Below are positions 18,228-28,923 of a stretch of DNA of 64,000 nt, one piece after another. The stretch comes from Paenibacillus sp. D2_2 (GTDB lineage: Bacteria; Bacillota; Bacilli; Paenibacillales; Paenibacillaceae). The notes beneath the pieces were generated by a model. It did no database searches. It saw only the letters and a list, made by a program, of their open reading frames with translations, and was not told the origin of the DNA. The first letter of the stretch is position 1. The number at the start of each line of letters is the position of its first letter. The position numbers and the translations under genes were made by a program. The stretch is taken from contig NZ_CP133605.1 of the NCBI RefSeq assembly GCF_031199965.1, forward strand, positions 1,458,501 through 1,522,500, in the 5' to 3' direction.

Positions 18228-21088
18228 ATGAATACGGAAGAATGTTATCCTTTTCAGAATCCTGATTTGCCGCTGGAAGAGCGCGTGAATGATTTAATAT
18301 CGAGATTTACTTTAGAAGAGAAGGTTCAATTGATGTGCCAATACCAAGCGGAGATTCCGCATCTTGGCGTGCATAAATACAAACATGGTACGGAAGGAGC
18401 ACATGGTGTTGCCTGGCTAGGCGAAGCGACGGTATTTCCGCAAAATATCGGCCTAGCCTGTACCTGGGATGCGGATTTGATGAACAAGATCGGTAGTGTA
18501 GTTGGCGACGAAGCTCGCGTTTACTATCAGCGCGATCCGGCGATAAATGGGTTGACGATATGGGCGCCCACTGTCGATATGGAACGTGATCCTCGTTGGG
18601 GGCGTAATGAGGAAGCCTATGGGGAGGATCCTCACTTGACCGGTGTTCTATCTACAGGGCTTGTGAAGGGTATGCAGGGAGATCATCCATTCTATTATAA
18701 GACGGTAGCAACGCTAAAGCACTTCTACGGCAACAATAACGAAGTGGATCGGGGCAGTGCTTCTGTGAGCATCGACCCACGAAATAAAAGAGAATATTAT
18801 TTGAAGGCATTTGAGATGCCATTCCGAGAAGGCAAGGCAGGTTCGATGATGACCGCCTATAACGGAATTAATGGAAGGCCGTGCAATTTCAATAATGAAG
18901 TGAATGAGATCGTGAAGGGCGAATGGGGAATGAATGGCTTCGTCGTAGGCGATGCGGGGGATGTACTCGGCACGGTAATGGATCACCATTATGTGGATTC
19001 TTACGCCGAAGCGGTAGCCGGTTCGGTGATGGCTGGCATAGACAGTATGACGGATGAGCAGGATATTTCTTTTCAGGCGCTGCATGATGCTCTGGACCAG
19101 GGCTTGCTCACTGAAAAGGATCTTGATCGTGCGCTTCGTAACACATTCCGTGTCCGCGTCCGTCTAGGTGAATTCGATCCGGCTGAACGAAATCCGTACA
19201 GTCATGTACCGGAATCGAAGCTTTGCGCTCCTGAGCATTCGGCCTTGTCGTTAAGAGCGGCTCGGGAGTCAATCGTCTTATTGAAAAATGATGGCTTGCT
19301 TCCATTGAAGCCTGATATGGATTCCGTTGCGGTGATCGGCCCGTTGGCGGATGAGGCATTTACGGATTGGTACAGCGGAACTCCGAAGTACCGGGTGACT
19401 CCGCTGCAAGGAATCGAGGAAAAAATGACGGGCCGTTCCGTCCGGTTCCATAACGGGTTTGACCGCGTACGGATCCGCTCAGCTGTAACAGGCAAGTATG
19501 TTGTCCTATCCAAGGTGGATGACAACAGGCTGGAGGCTACCTGTACAGATGCAGAGCAGGCCGAAGTGTTCGAACGCAATGACTGGGGCTGGGGCAATGT
19601 AACGTTAAGAGCACAGAGCTGCGGTAAGTATGTTACGGAGACAGATACAGGTCTGGCTGCGTTTGCCGACGAAGCTAAGGGCTGGTTCGTGAAGGAGGCC
19701 TTCGATTTCGAACCAACTGCGGGCGGTGGCTTACTGATGAAATCATGGGAAGGCAAGCCGATTGTTCAGGATGAGCATGGCTATCTGGTCGTGGGTGATG
19801 TCGGAACAGGCGCGACAGCGGCAGGAACTATCGTAGTAGGTTCGACCTCAGCAAGCGCGGATGAATTTATTGTGGAAGTTTTATCCGATGGCATCCAGGA
19901 AGCGGTAAATGCCGCCAGTCAAGCGGATACGGCGATTGTTGTCGTCGGCAATAGTCCGTTTATCAACGGTAAGGAGACGATCGATCGCCCGGATATTGTA
20001 TTACCTCCGGCACAGCAGGCATTGATTCGGCCGTTCATGCCGCAAATCCTAACATCGTCGTCGTTATTGTGGGCAGTTACCCGTTCGCCGTGAATTGGGA
20101 GAAGGAACACGTCCCTGCGATGCTCTTCACTTCTCATGCTGGACAGGAATTAGGACATGCGGTTGCAGATGTTTTGTACGGAAATTATAATCCGGCGGGA
20201 CGACTTAATACGACCTGGTATAAATCAGTATCCCAGCTGCCAGAGCTGATGGATTATGACATCATCAAGGGAAGACGGACCTATCAATATTTTGATGGAG
20301 AGGTATTGTATCCATTTGGACATGGGCTGAGCTACACCCAATTTGCTTATGATGATCTCTCGCTGAGCAACTCGACAGTCGATGCGGACGGTTCCGTTAC
20401 GGTATCCGTAAAGGTGAGCAACATTGGAAAAATGGGTGGAGATGAAGTGGTACAGCTCTATGTTAGAGCGAATTCTTCACGCGTAGTTCGTCCACTCAAG
20501 ACGTTGAAAGGATTTCAGCGAATTCATCTTGAAGCGGGAGTGTCACAGATCGTCAGCTTTGAATTGAAGGCATCGGAGCTTGCTATTTGGGATGTCACCC
20601 GTGAACGTTATTGCGTAGAGAGCGGTGAGTATACGATCTGGGTAGGTCCATCTTCGGAAATTGTAAAGCTGTCTACGGTGCTTAAGGTTGAAGGTGAGAT
20701 TGTTCCGCCTCGTTCGCTTCACGAATTGGTTAAGGCAGTGAATTACGATGATTACAGCGGCGTTTACATCGATGAGTGCCGTGAAGGCGGAGAGAGCATT
20801 GCACTTCGCCAAGAAGAGGGCTGGATTGCTTTTCATGACGTAGATTTGGGAGAAGATAACTCACTGCTAGAAGCTAGAGTCTCCGGAAATATCAAGGGTG
20901 GAGAGATTATTGTGACTTTGGATCGTCCTGACGGCCCAGCAGTAAGTAGCTGCAAAGTTCTCGCTACAGGCGGACACCAGGCTTGGACGACAGTAAGGGT
21001 TCCACTAGAACAATGCACTGGTAGGCACGATGTGTATCTAACGCTGAAGGGCGAAGTACAGGTAAGCCGCTTCCGGATAGTTAACTAG
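18228..21088 (+). CDS. GH3 beta-glycosidase with inserted fascin-like domain and C-terminal CBM6 (frameshift)
   Basis: About 953 aa, no signal peptide, so cytoplasmic. The GH3 N-terminal barrel (about 10-310) contains DPRWGRNEEAYGEDPHL, KHFYGNN and the nucleophile region GFVVGDAGDVLG. The GH3 C domain is interrupted at about 412-555 by a beta-trefoil-like segment (GKYVVLSKVDDNRLEA, SCGKYVTETDTG). An FnIII-like domain (about 707-820) and a CBM6-like domain (about 821-953, VNYDDYSGVYIDECREGGES) follow. The frame breaks at 20029: CGGCCGTTC should be CGGGCCGTTC, restoring IRAVHAANPNIVVVIVGSYP. A likely role is beta-glucosidase or beta-xylosidase acting on imported oligosaccharides. Confidence 0.88.
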
Positions 21089-21112
21089 GAAAAGAGCTGG
21101 AATAGGCAAGAG

Positions 21113-21154
21113 GGTTCAATATTCTAAAGACGAAACCGTACAGAATATTGAACC
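21113..21154. other. Perfect 13 bp hairpin after the GH3 gene
   Basis: GGTTCAATATTCT (21113-21125) and AGAATATTGAACC (21142-21154) are perfectly complementary with a 16-base loop. No T run follows, so it may terminate weakly or stabilise the mRNA. Confidence 0.6.
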
Positions 21155-21156
21155 GT

Positions 21157-21306
21157 GGTGAAATGTGGAGAAGCTGAGAGCTTTCTGAAAGAAAGCTGCT
21201 TCGGAAGCATATGCTGCGTTCGCCTTTGTGAGCGGATTTCTACCTTATTTGATTTTATTAAATCAAAGAAATCCGCGAACAACAGCGATCGGAAGAACAT
21301 TTCACC
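21157..21306. repeat. MITE-like inverted-repeat element, ~150 bp
   Basis: Bounded by GGTGAAATGT (21157-21166) and its complement ACATTTCACC (21297-21306). Inside, GCGGATTTCT (21232-21241) pairs with AGAAATCCGC (21267-21276), and TTTGATTT pairs with AAATCAAA at the tip. The whole can fold into one long imperfect stem. It is non-coding and unrelated in sequence to repeat copies A-E, except for the block GAAGCATATGCT shared with copy E. Confidence 0.6.
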
Positions 21307-21339
21307 CGGCTGCCTTGAACTATCATTAGTTAAGCGAGA

Positions 21340-22242
21340 TCATCCCTCCATCGACTCCTGCAGCTTCTTACGAAATTCCGAAGGCGAGCAGTTCATCGAC
21401 TTTCGGAAGACACGGATGAAATAACTGATATTATCATAGCCAACTTCGAGTGCAATATCGGATATTTTCCGATCCATTTGCCTGAGTAATTCGACGGCCT
21501 GGCGAATCCGGTAGGAATTAATATAATCCATCGGAGTTTGCCGGGTCATAGATTTGAAGAAACGGCAAAATTGTCCCTCGCTCATCGGGATCAACGCCGC
21601 TAATTCAGATAGCCGGATCGGACGTTCGTAATTGTGCTGGATGTATTGGATGACCGTCTTCAATCGCTCAATTTTCGAAGATTCGCTGCGATTGCTAGTT
21701 GTCCGATTGCATGCTCGATCCTGGCTTAACAATTCAGACAGCATTAGATAGAGATGCCCTTTGACAGCTCCTTCATAACCGGGCAGCCGGTCCTGGCAGC
21801 TGTTCTTAATAGCCGTAATATGACTCAGTAGCTTAAGCTCGTAGTCTTCCTGCTGTTTGATCAGCCTTGGCAGCGTTGCTCTTCTTTCCTGCAGAGGGAT
21901 GATCAGATTTTCCTGGACTGCATCATAATTAGCACTGGCAAGCAGGTTCGTATTAAATACAAAGGAGAAGAAGCTACAGCCTTCGTCGCCATATGCGTGC
22001 GCGGCATGGATATCGCCGCCGTCGATATAGACGGCTTCCCCTGCCTCGACCAGAAAATAATCGGTATCGACCTGGAACAGGGTACTACCTTGTGCGCAAT
22101 AGAAAATTTCAGCTTCATCATGCCAATGGCAGTCTATAACATGCTCGCCAGGCCCGTAACTATACCAGTAAGTGCCAAAGGGGATGAGCTCACTGCCATG
22201 CATTTTGATTTCTTTAAGGGAACGGCGCAGAGCTTGGTCCAT
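21340..22242 (-). CDS. AraC-family regulator with cupin sensor domain
   Basis: 300 aa. The N-terminal cupin (about 15-105) has the metal/sugar-binding pattern HVIDCHWHDEAEIFYCAQGS and GEAVYIDGGDIHAAH. The C-terminal AraC domain (about 195-300) carries LAALIPMSEGQFCRFFKSMT and IALEVGYDNISYFIRVFRKS. The gene is divergent from the GH31 alpha-xylosidase and convergent with GH3, so it probably senses a xylose-containing sugar. The 136 bp divergent spacer holds several GTTATAT-type repeats. Confidence 0.9.
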   Translation of the reverse strand: MDQALRRSLKEIKMHGSELIPFGTYWYSYGPGEHVIDCHWHDEAEIFYCAQGSTLFQVDTDYFLVEAGEAVYIDGGDIHAAHAYGDEGCSFFSFVFNTNLLASANYDAVQENLIIPLQERRATLPRLIKQQEDYELKLLSHITAIKNSCQDRLPGYEGAVKGHLYLMLSELLSQDRACNRTTSNRSESSKIERLKTVIQYIQHNYERPIRLSELAALIPMSEGQFCRFFKSMTRQTPMDYINSYRIRQAVELLRQMDRKISDIALEVGYDNISYFIRVFRKSMNCSPSEFRKKLQESMEG

Positions 22243-22261
22243 ACTTCACTCACCTCGTCAA

Positions 22262-22350
22262 TATAGTGTTATATTATCGCCGAATTATGTTAGTTTCTTT
22301 CCTGTTATATCAGTATAATGCAAGTATAGTTATATTTGAAGTATCAAACT
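22262..22350. promoter_or_regulatory. AraC/GH31 divergent control region
   Basis: The spacer contains GTTATATTATC, CTGTTATATCAGTATAAT and TATAGTTATATTTGAAG, three GTTATAT(T/C) motifs. A comparable ATAATTATATTTC motif stands before the GH42 gene next to the second AraC gene. These may be AraC-type half-sites. Confidence 0.4.
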
Positions 22351-22378
22351 ATGCTAAATACGAAAGGCGGTTTAAATT

Positions 22379-24697
22379 ATGAAATTTACAGACGGTAACT
22401 GGCTAACTCGTGAAGGATATTCCCTTGATACAGCAGTACAAGCTCATGATTTCATGATTAAAGATAATACATTGACAGCATATGCCTCGACAACACCGAT
22501 TCGGGGTAGAGGCGATATGATTAATACTACATTGCTGACAGTACATTTTCATTCCCCGCAACCGGGAGTGATTGGCGTTAAGCTGGTACATTTTGCCGGA
22601 ACCGTGGATCATGGGCCAAATTTTGAACTGACCAAGAGTGGAGATCATGCCATCATTACGGAGACGGATGAATATGCCGAATTAAAGAGCGGGAACCTGA
22701 GCGTTCGGATTTCTAAAGGGGGAGCGTGGTCTGTTGATTTTTACCGTGGATCGAAGCGGGTTACGGGCAGCAACTTCAAGTCAATGGCTCATGTTACGGA
22801 AACTGGCGGACAGTCTTACATGCGCGATGAGCTTGATTTGTCGGTAGGCGAATTGGTCTACGGTCTTGGTGAACGCTTTACGGCTTTCGTGAAGAACGGG
22901 CAGATCGTGGACATTTGGAACAAAGACGGAGGCACAAGCTCGGAGCAGGCTTATAAGAACATTCCTTTCTATGTTACAAATAAGGGCTATGGCGTGTTTG
23001 TAAATGATCCAGGTGCCGTATCGTTTGAAGTAGCCTCGGAAAAAGTGAAAAAAGTGCAATTCAGCGTTCCTGGCCAATCGATCGAATATTTCGTCATCGA
23101 TGGACCGGACCCTAAAGGCGTACTGAGCAAATATACAGATTTGACTGGCAAACCAGCACTTCCGCCAGCATGGACATTTGGGCTCTGGCTCACGACTTCT
23201 TTTACGACAAATTATGATGAAGCGACCGTAAATTCCTTTGTGGACGGAATGGCGGAAAGAGACTTGCCTCTGCATGTATTTCATTTTGACTGCTTCTGGA
23301 TGCGCGGCTTCCACTGGACTGATTTCAAATGGGATGAAGAGGTATTCCCAGATCCGGAAGGTATGCTGAAGCGCCTTAAAGAGAAGGGCCTCAAAATTTG
23401 CGTGTGGATCAACTCTTATATCGCTCAACGTTCTCGTTTGTTCGAGGAGGGCAAGGAACGCGGTTATCTGGTTAAGAAAGCCAACGGCGATGTATGGCAA
23501 TGGAATTTATGGCAGCCGGGAATGGCCTTGGTAGATTTTACGAACCCGGATGCTTGTGAATGGTATAAAGGGTATCTGCGTGAATTGATCGACATGGGTG
23601 TGGACAGCTTCAAGACTGATTTTGGTGAGCGGATTCCGACAGATGTCGTCTACTTTGATGGATCTGATCCGGTCAAAATGCATAACTACTACACTTATCT
23701 ATACAACAAAGTTGTATTTGAGGTATTGGAGGAGAAGCTTGGTAAGAACGAGGCGGCTCTCTTCGCACGCTCGGCAACAGCTGGCGGACAGAAGTTCCCG
23801 GTTCACTGGGGTGGCGACTGTTATGCCGATTATGAGTCGATGGCTGAAAGCCTTCGCGGCGGTTTGTCCCTAGGCTTATCCGGTTTCGGCTTCTGGAGCC
23901 ATGACATCGGCGGGTTCGAGAACACAGCTCCAGTACATGTATTTAAGCGTTGGCTTGCGTTCGGTCTTCTGTCCAGTCACAGTCGTCTGCACGGTAGCAG
24001 TTCTTACCGCGTGCCTTGGGCATACGATGAGGAAGCGGTCAATGTAACTAGACATTTCACGAAATTGAAATGCCGCTTGATGCCGTATCTGTTCGATACT
24101 GCCGTTCAAGCTACTGAACAAGGTATTCCATCGATGCGTGCCATGCTTCTGGAATTCCCGAATGATCCGGCCAGCGAAACATTGGACCGTCAGTATATGC
24201 TGGGTGATTCTCTGCTAGTCGCTCCTGTATTCAACGAAGAAGGCGAAGCGTCTTACTACTTGCCACAAGGTAAATGGACTCATTTCCTGAGTGGTGAAAC
24301 CGTAGAGGGCGGCAAGTGGCGCAAGGAAACTTACGATTTCTTCAGTCTACCGTTGTTCGTTCGCCCGAATTCGATCCTGCCAACAGGTGCTAATGATGTT
24401 CGTCCGGATTATGACTTCGCAGATGGAGTAGAGCTCGGAATTTACCAGCTTGAGGATCAAATGTCCGTATCACGAACCGTACGGGGCATAGAAGGCACAA
24501 CCGAACTGACAGTGACTGCTATCCGCCAAGGTAATGTGGTAACACTACGTGCTGAAGGAGTTGGCAAAGGCTTCAAGGTGTCCTTGCACGGAATGGGTGA
24601 AGTTAAGGAAGTTCAGGGCGGACAATGGAATGGGCAAGGTGTCATTGAGGTTCCTGCTTATTCCGAGAAAACCGAAGTATCTATTCTATTAAAATAA
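22379..24697 (+). CDS. GH31 alpha-xylosidase (YicI/XylS-like)
   Basis: 772 aa, no signal peptide, the length of E. coli YicI. The catalytic nucleophile Asp (about residue 414) lies in DSFKTDFGERIP and the acid/base Asp (about 480) in HWGGDCYADYESMAESLRGG, both in the positions and contexts of YicI. HFDCFWMRGFHWTDFKWDEE is also characteristic of alpha-xylosidases as opposed to alpha-glucosidases. It should remove alpha-1,6-xylose from isoprimeverose units of xyloglucan oligosaccharides. It is controlled from a divergent region shared with an AraC gene and followed by a strong terminator. Confidence 0.93.
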   Translation: MKFTDGNWLTREGYSLDTAVQAHDFMIKDNTLTAYASTTPIRGRGDMINTTLLTVHFHSPQPGVIGVKLVHFAGTVDHGPNFELTKSGDHAIITETDEYAELKSGNLSVRISKGGAWSVDFYRGSKRVTGSNFKSMAHVTETGGQSYMRDELDLSVGELVYGLGERFTAFVKNGQIVDIWNKDGGTSSEQAYKNIPFYVTNKGYGVFVNDPGAVSFEVASEKVKKVQFSVPGQSIEYFVIDGPDPKGVLSKYTDLTGKPALPPAWTFGLWLTTSFTTNYDEATVNSFVDGMAERDLPLHVFHFDCFWMRGFHWTDFKWDEEVFPDPEGMLKRLKEKGLKICVWINSYIAQRSRLFEEGKERGYLVKKANGDVWQWNLWQPGMALVDFTNPDACEWYKGYLRELIDMGVDSFKTDFGERIPTDVVYFDGSDPVKMHNYYTYLYNKVVFEVLEEKLGKNEAALFARSATAGGQKFPVHWGGDCYADYESMAESLRGGLSLGLSGFGFWSHDIGGFENTAPVHVFKRWLAFGLLSSHSRLHGSSSYRVPWAYDEEAVNVTRHFTKLKCRLMPYLFDTAVQATEQGIPSMRAMLLEFPNDPASETLDRQYMLGDSLLVAPVFNEEGEASYYLPQGKWTHFLSGETVEGGKWRKETYDFFSLPLFVRPNSILPTGANDVRPDYDFADGVELGIYQLEDQMSVSRTVRGIEGTTELTVTAIRQGNVVTLRAEGVGKGFKVSLHGMGEVKEVQGGQWNGQGVIEVPAYSEKTEVSILLK

Positions 24698-24748
24698 TGA
24701 AATAGTTGCAGAAATGCACCTATTTAACAGACATACTATTGAACTTAG

Positions 24749-24779
24749 AAGATAGCTGCGTTTACGCAGCTATCTTTCT
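24749..24779 (+). terminator. Terminator after the GH31 gene
   Basis: AAGATAGCTGCG (24749-24760) and CGCAGCTATCTT (24765-24776) form a perfect 12 bp stem with a TTTA loop, followed by TTTC. Confidence 0.85.
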
Positions 24780-24916
24780 AATTTCAGCTTCGAAATGAAG
24801 GAATTCCTACTCAATAAGTGTATAAAAACAGTAATATATCATTTTGAGTTCATAGGGGCTACACTTAGTTGTATATAAGCACTTATTTATGAATTCGGCT
24901 TTTTGGAGGCGATCAT

Positions 24917-26701
24917 TTGTTAAACAAAGCAGTTCGTATGACCAACAATTTAAAGCTGAAGCACAAGCTGATCATCTCATATATAGTCGTTGTTATGATT
25001 CCCGTGTTGCTGGTGGGCGGTGGGATGGTTGCTTATTTTAGGGCCCAGGCGATGGAACGAGCGATCTCCCAGACGACCAACAATGTCCAGAAGATCAAGA
25101 CTCAGCTTAGCAATATCATGCGCATGCCTAATGATGTATCGAATACACTGCTTATGGACAAAGCGCTGGAGAAGGTCGCCTCCACGCATTACCCAAGCGT
25201 GCTGGAATTGACGAAGTCTTACCTCTCTTTTGACAGCTTCCATCGCTATATTAATATGTATCGTGAGATCGCTGAGATTCGCATCTATTACAACAACCCT
25301 ACTTTAATCAACAATCTAGAGATCGTTCCCGTCGATGCACAGATTGAATCCTCTTATTGGTACAAGGAGGCGATGGAGAGCAGGAGAGCGATTTGGCAGT
25401 ATATTAACGATGATGAGGAGTTTCCGATACGTAAGCTTAGCCTGGTACGGCAGGTGAACTTTCCTGAGACGCATACAAGTGGAGTACTGGTTGTCGCGTT
25501 GGATCAAGAGGAATTGAATAGGATGCTGCGTCAGGAGCCGTTCGAGACACTTATCGCCGATGAGCGAGGATATATTGTTGCCGCTAAAAACCCAGCTCTG
25601 GTAGGCTCGACCCTGAATGATCTGGATTATGGGGTGAATCTGAATGAACAGGGTAAGGGTGCCCATAAGCTCGACATTCATGGCGAGTCCTCATATATGA
25701 TCGTGGATCAGCTTATGCCTGAAGCGGGTACGAGCATACTTAAAATTGTCTCGATCTTCGATACAGCATCGATTATGGAGGATGCCAACAAAGTCAGCTT
25801 CTTCGGCCTGCTGATCATTATTCTCGTTCTTATTATCGCCTTATTCTTTGTCTATATCGTATCCTTCTGGACGACGAATCGACTGCTGCAGCTTAGTCGT
25901 CAGTTCAATCGCGTTGCCTTAGGCAATATGAGTACTATGTCTAGAATCGACGGAAATGATGAAATCGGCCAATTGTCCCGTCAATTCAACTATATGGTAG
26001 ACAGTATCAAACAGTTGATGGCGCAAATTGTAGAGAAGACCGAGCAGAACAATGCACTGGAGATTGCGCAGAGAGAGATCAAGCTGAAGATGATGGCCAG
26101 CCAGATTAATCCGCATTTTCTGTTCAATGCACTTGAATCGATCCGCATGAACGCCCATATGAAAGGGGACAAAGAAATCGCCAATGTTGTTCGCTTGTTA
26201 GGGAAGCTAATGCGTAAAAATATGGAGGTCGGCCGAGAAAAGACACAACTCAAGGAAGAGATCGAAATGGTCCGCTCTTATTTGGAAATACAAAAGTTCA
26301 GATATGAGGATCGATTGAACTTTGAATTGAACGTAGAGCCACTGGTTGAGAGTGTATTGATTCCTCCGCTGGTCATTCAACCACTTGTGGAGAACGCCGT
26401 GGTCCATGGAGTGGAGGGGAAAATTGAAGGAGTTAATGTGAAGCTGTCCGTTGAAATCATCGGGACCGAGCTTCAGGTTACCGTTCAGGATGATGGAGTA
26501 GGGATGACCGAAGAACGGTTGGCGGAAGTAATTCAAGCGACCGTAAACTCCGAGGAGCCTGCGCGGCAAAGGATCGGTTTAAGGAACGTGCACCAACGGC
26601 TCGTCTTGTCGTACGGTGAGGAGCATGGCCTCATTATTTCCAGCACATATGAAGAAGGGACAAAGATTACTTTTACGGTGCCACTTATAGAGGTTGTTTA
26701 A
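24917..26701 (+). CDS. YesM-type sensor histidine kinase
   Basis: 594 aa. The start is TTG at 24917 with GGAGG 7 bases upstream. TM1 is near 18-38, an extracellular Cache-like sensor runs to about 290, TM2 is near 292-316, and a HAMP domain follows (NRLLQLSRQFNRVALGNMST). The His_kinase domain carries the phospho-acceptor in ASQINPHFLFNALESIRMNA, and the ATPase domain has PPLVIQPLVENAVVHGVEGK and VQDDGVGM. No YesN gene adjoins it; the YesN at 16447 is the likely partner. It is upstream of a LplB/YtcP importer, the usual setting for sensors of oligosaccharides. Confidence 0.92.
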   Translation: MLNKAVRMTNNLKLKHKLIISYIVVVMIPVLLVGGGMVAYFRAQAMERAISQTTNNVQKIKTQLSNIMRMPNDVSNTLLMDKALEKVASTHYPSVLELTKSYLSFDSFHRYINMYREIAEIRIYYNNPTLINNLEIVPVDAQIESSYWYKEAMESRRAIWQYINDDEEFPIRKLSLVRQVNFPETHTSGVLVVALDQEELNRMLRQEPFETLIADERGYIVAAKNPALVGSTLNDLDYGVNLNEQGKGAHKLDIHGESSYMIVDQLMPEAGTSILKIVSIFDTASIMEDANKVSFFGLLIIILVLIIALFFVYIVSFWTTNRLLQLSRQFNRVALGNMSTMSRIDGNDEIGQLSRQFNYMVDSIKQLMAQIVEKTEQNNALEIAQREIKLKMMASQINPHFLFNALESIRMNAHMKGDKEIANVVRLLGKLMRKNMEVGREKTQLKEEIEMVRSYLEIQKFRYEDRLNFELNVEPLVESVLIPPLVIQPLVENAVVHGVEGKIEGVNVKLSVEIIGTELQVTVQDDGVGMTEERLAEVIQATVNSEEPARQRIGLRNVHQRLVLSYGEEHGLIISSTYEEGTKITFTVPLIEVV

Positions 26702-26859
26702 AAAGACTGACTATTTAAACACGAGCTTATGAGCAAGAAAATATGAGATTTTAATGTGAATGTCTAATTGTTATATGGTTTTCTCTAAAATCTATCGGGT
26801 ATTCCCTTCTCTCGCAGTATATTAACATAAGGATATACAGAGGAGGGGGGGATGGATAG

Positions 26860-27837
26860 ATGGAAACGCTATCAGAGAGAGTGGATACTGTAAATGCAAG
26901 CGTATCCCCTAAGCCGCCAAAGAAGCGGATGAAAGGTGTATGGCAAAGTGTACTGCAACAGAAATATTTATACTTGATGTCAATGCCATTTATAATCTGG
27001 GTATTTGTATTTAGCTACTTGCCTGTTTGGGGATGGACGATGGCCTTTCAGAACTATAAGCCTTCGAAGTCCTTTACGGAGCAAAAGTGGGTGGGCTTCA
27101 AAAATTTCGTCGATCTGTTCCATGACGAGAGGTTCTATCTTGTATTAAGGAATACGCTCGCAATGAGTCTTATGGGCTTGGTAGCCGGGTTTATTATTCC
27201 GATTACATTTGCGGTTTTGCTTAATGAACTGAAAGGAAAATATTTCAAAAGAACGGTACAGACCGTGTCTTATCTGCCTCACTTCGTATCCTGGGTCGTT
27301 GTGGCCGGGATTATTACGAAAATGTTGTCGATGGACGGAGCTATTAATGAGCTGTTAGTGCATCTTCATATCATAGACGCTCCTATTCAATTTATGGCAC
27401 AAGGTAAATACTTTTGGAGTATTGTAACCGCTTCCGATGTGTGGAAGGAAACGGGCTGGAACGCGATTATTTACTTAGCAGCCATCACGGGGATCGATAG
27501 AGAGCTGTATGAGGCTGCTCGTGTGGATGGCGCAGGCCGGTTATACAGATCTGGAACATTACACTTCCGGGAATCCGTACAACAATTTCTGTGCTGCTGA
27601 TCATGTCGATCGGCCATCTGATCGGTATCGGATTCGAGAAGCAGTTCCAGCTAAGTAACTCATTGCTAACTGATTATTCTGAAGTGCTTGATTTATATGC
27701 TTTGAAATATGGTATTCAAATTCAGCCGGTTCTCCTACGGTACAGCAATCAGTATGTTTACTTCGGTTGTGAGTATCATTCTATTGCTCACAGCTAACGG
27801 AATCATGAAGAAAACTACGAAAGAAAGCATCATGTAG
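26860..27837 (+). CDS. LplB/YteP-type oligosaccharide ABC permease (two compensating indels)
   Basis: About 325 aa with six membrane helices (LPVWGWTMAFQNYKPSKSF, PHFVSWVVVAGIITKML). Near 27543 a base is lost inside the EAA loop; restoring it gives AARVDGAGRLLQIWNITLPG and IRTTISVLLIMSIGH. At 27723 an extra C occurs; removing it restores ISRFSYGTAISMFTSVVSII and ends with KKTTKESIM at 27837, eleven bases before the next gene. With both corrected the gene is full length. It pairs with the YtcP-type permease and lipoprotein that follow; no ATPase is local. Confidence 0.85.
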
Positions 27838-27847
27838 GGGGAGCAAA

Positions 27848-28750
27848 ATGGCTGCGACGAAATCATTTAATTCAACGAAAACAGATAAAATATTCAATGT
27901 CGTAAATGTGTTTATTTTAATCGTCATATTGGTTATTACGTTATATCCTTTCTTGAACGTGCTCGCGATATCATTAAATAATTCAACAGACACAGTTCGC
28001 GGTGGAATCTACTTGTGGCCACGAGAGTTCACGTTAGAGAATTATAAGACGATATTCAGTTACTCCAGTCTAAAACAGGGCTTCCTGATTACGATTCTTA
28101 GAACTTTATCCGGTACGCTGCTTGGTTTGGTCAGCGCTTCGATGTTGGCTTATACGCTAAGCAGACCTGATTTCAAGGCAAGAAGATTCGTCTCTGTATT
28201 CCTGGCATTGACGATGTATTTCTCCGGCGGCATGGTTCCAACGTATATGCTGATGCGTCACCTACATCTGATCGGAACTTTCTGGATTTATATTTTGCCA
28301 GGGATCGTTAGCGCATTTAACGTATTCATTATCCGTTCCTTTATAGATGGATTGCCGTATGCATTGCAAGAGTCCGCGAAGTTAGATGGTGCCAATGACT
28401 TTAAGATCTATTACAAAGTCATACTTCCGTTATGTAAGCCGGTACTCGCGACCATTTCACTATTCCTAGCCGTAGGTCAATGGAACTCATGGTTTGATAC
28501 TTATCTGTACAACGGGAACAAGCCACAATTAACGACATTGCAATATGAATTGATGAAGATTTTGCAGAGTACTAACCAAGGGGCAAACATGGTTAATGCG
28601 AATGATCTCGCTAACCAGATGGCCCAGGTTTCGCCGGAGTCTATCAAGATGGCGATCACAATCGTAGTTACTGTTCCAATTCTGGTCGTATATCCGTTCC
28701 TGCAGCGTTATTTTGTGGATGGGATGACGCTCGGCGCTGTAAAGGCCTAA
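27848..28750 (+). CDS. YtcP/LplC-type oligosaccharide ABC permease
   Basis: 300 aa, six membrane helices, with the EAA loop YALQESAKLDGANDFKIYYK followed by VILPLCKPVLATI near residues 175-205, and a C-terminus ending RYFVDGMTLGAVKA, typical of this subfamily. A GGGGGAG ribosome site precedes the ATG. It is the second permease of the importer fed by the lipoprotein at 28924. Confidence 0.93.
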   Translation: MAATKSFNSTKTDKIFNVVNVFILIVILVITLYPFLNVLAISLNNSTDTVRGGIYLWPREFTLENYKTIFSYSSLKQGFLITILRTLSGTLLGLVSASMLAYTLSRPDFKARRFVSVFLALTMYFSGGMVPTYMLMRHLHLIGTFWIYILPGIVSAFNVFIIRSFIDGLPYALQESAKLDGANDFKIYYKVILPLCKPVLATISLFLAVGQWNSWFDTYLYNGNKPQLTTLQYELMKILQSTNQGANMVNANDLANQMAQVSPESIKMAITIVVTVPILVVYPFLQRYFVDGMTLGAVKA

Positions 28751-28923
28751 AAGAGGTAGTTTAAACATGCATTTATTAGCCCCTCTCCTGCTTGATGTAA
28801 GCGGTAGGGGAGGATGCTAAAACTTTAGTTATGATAGAAAATTTTAACTTATATGGGTGGTATTTTCAGGTCTAACCTGTTATACAATATAGCTTTTAAT
28901 TTTTAATGAGGGGGAAAGCAGAT

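Noticed and set aside
18228-21088. Calling the GH3, GH95, jetA and jetC genes true pseudogenes
   Set aside because: Each break is one base, usually a missing G, and the conserved sequence continues exactly in the next frame; the same error type is spread across the window.
26889-26905. A cre-like string near the start of the LplB-type gene
   Set aside because: It lies inside the coding region and matches the consensus poorly.
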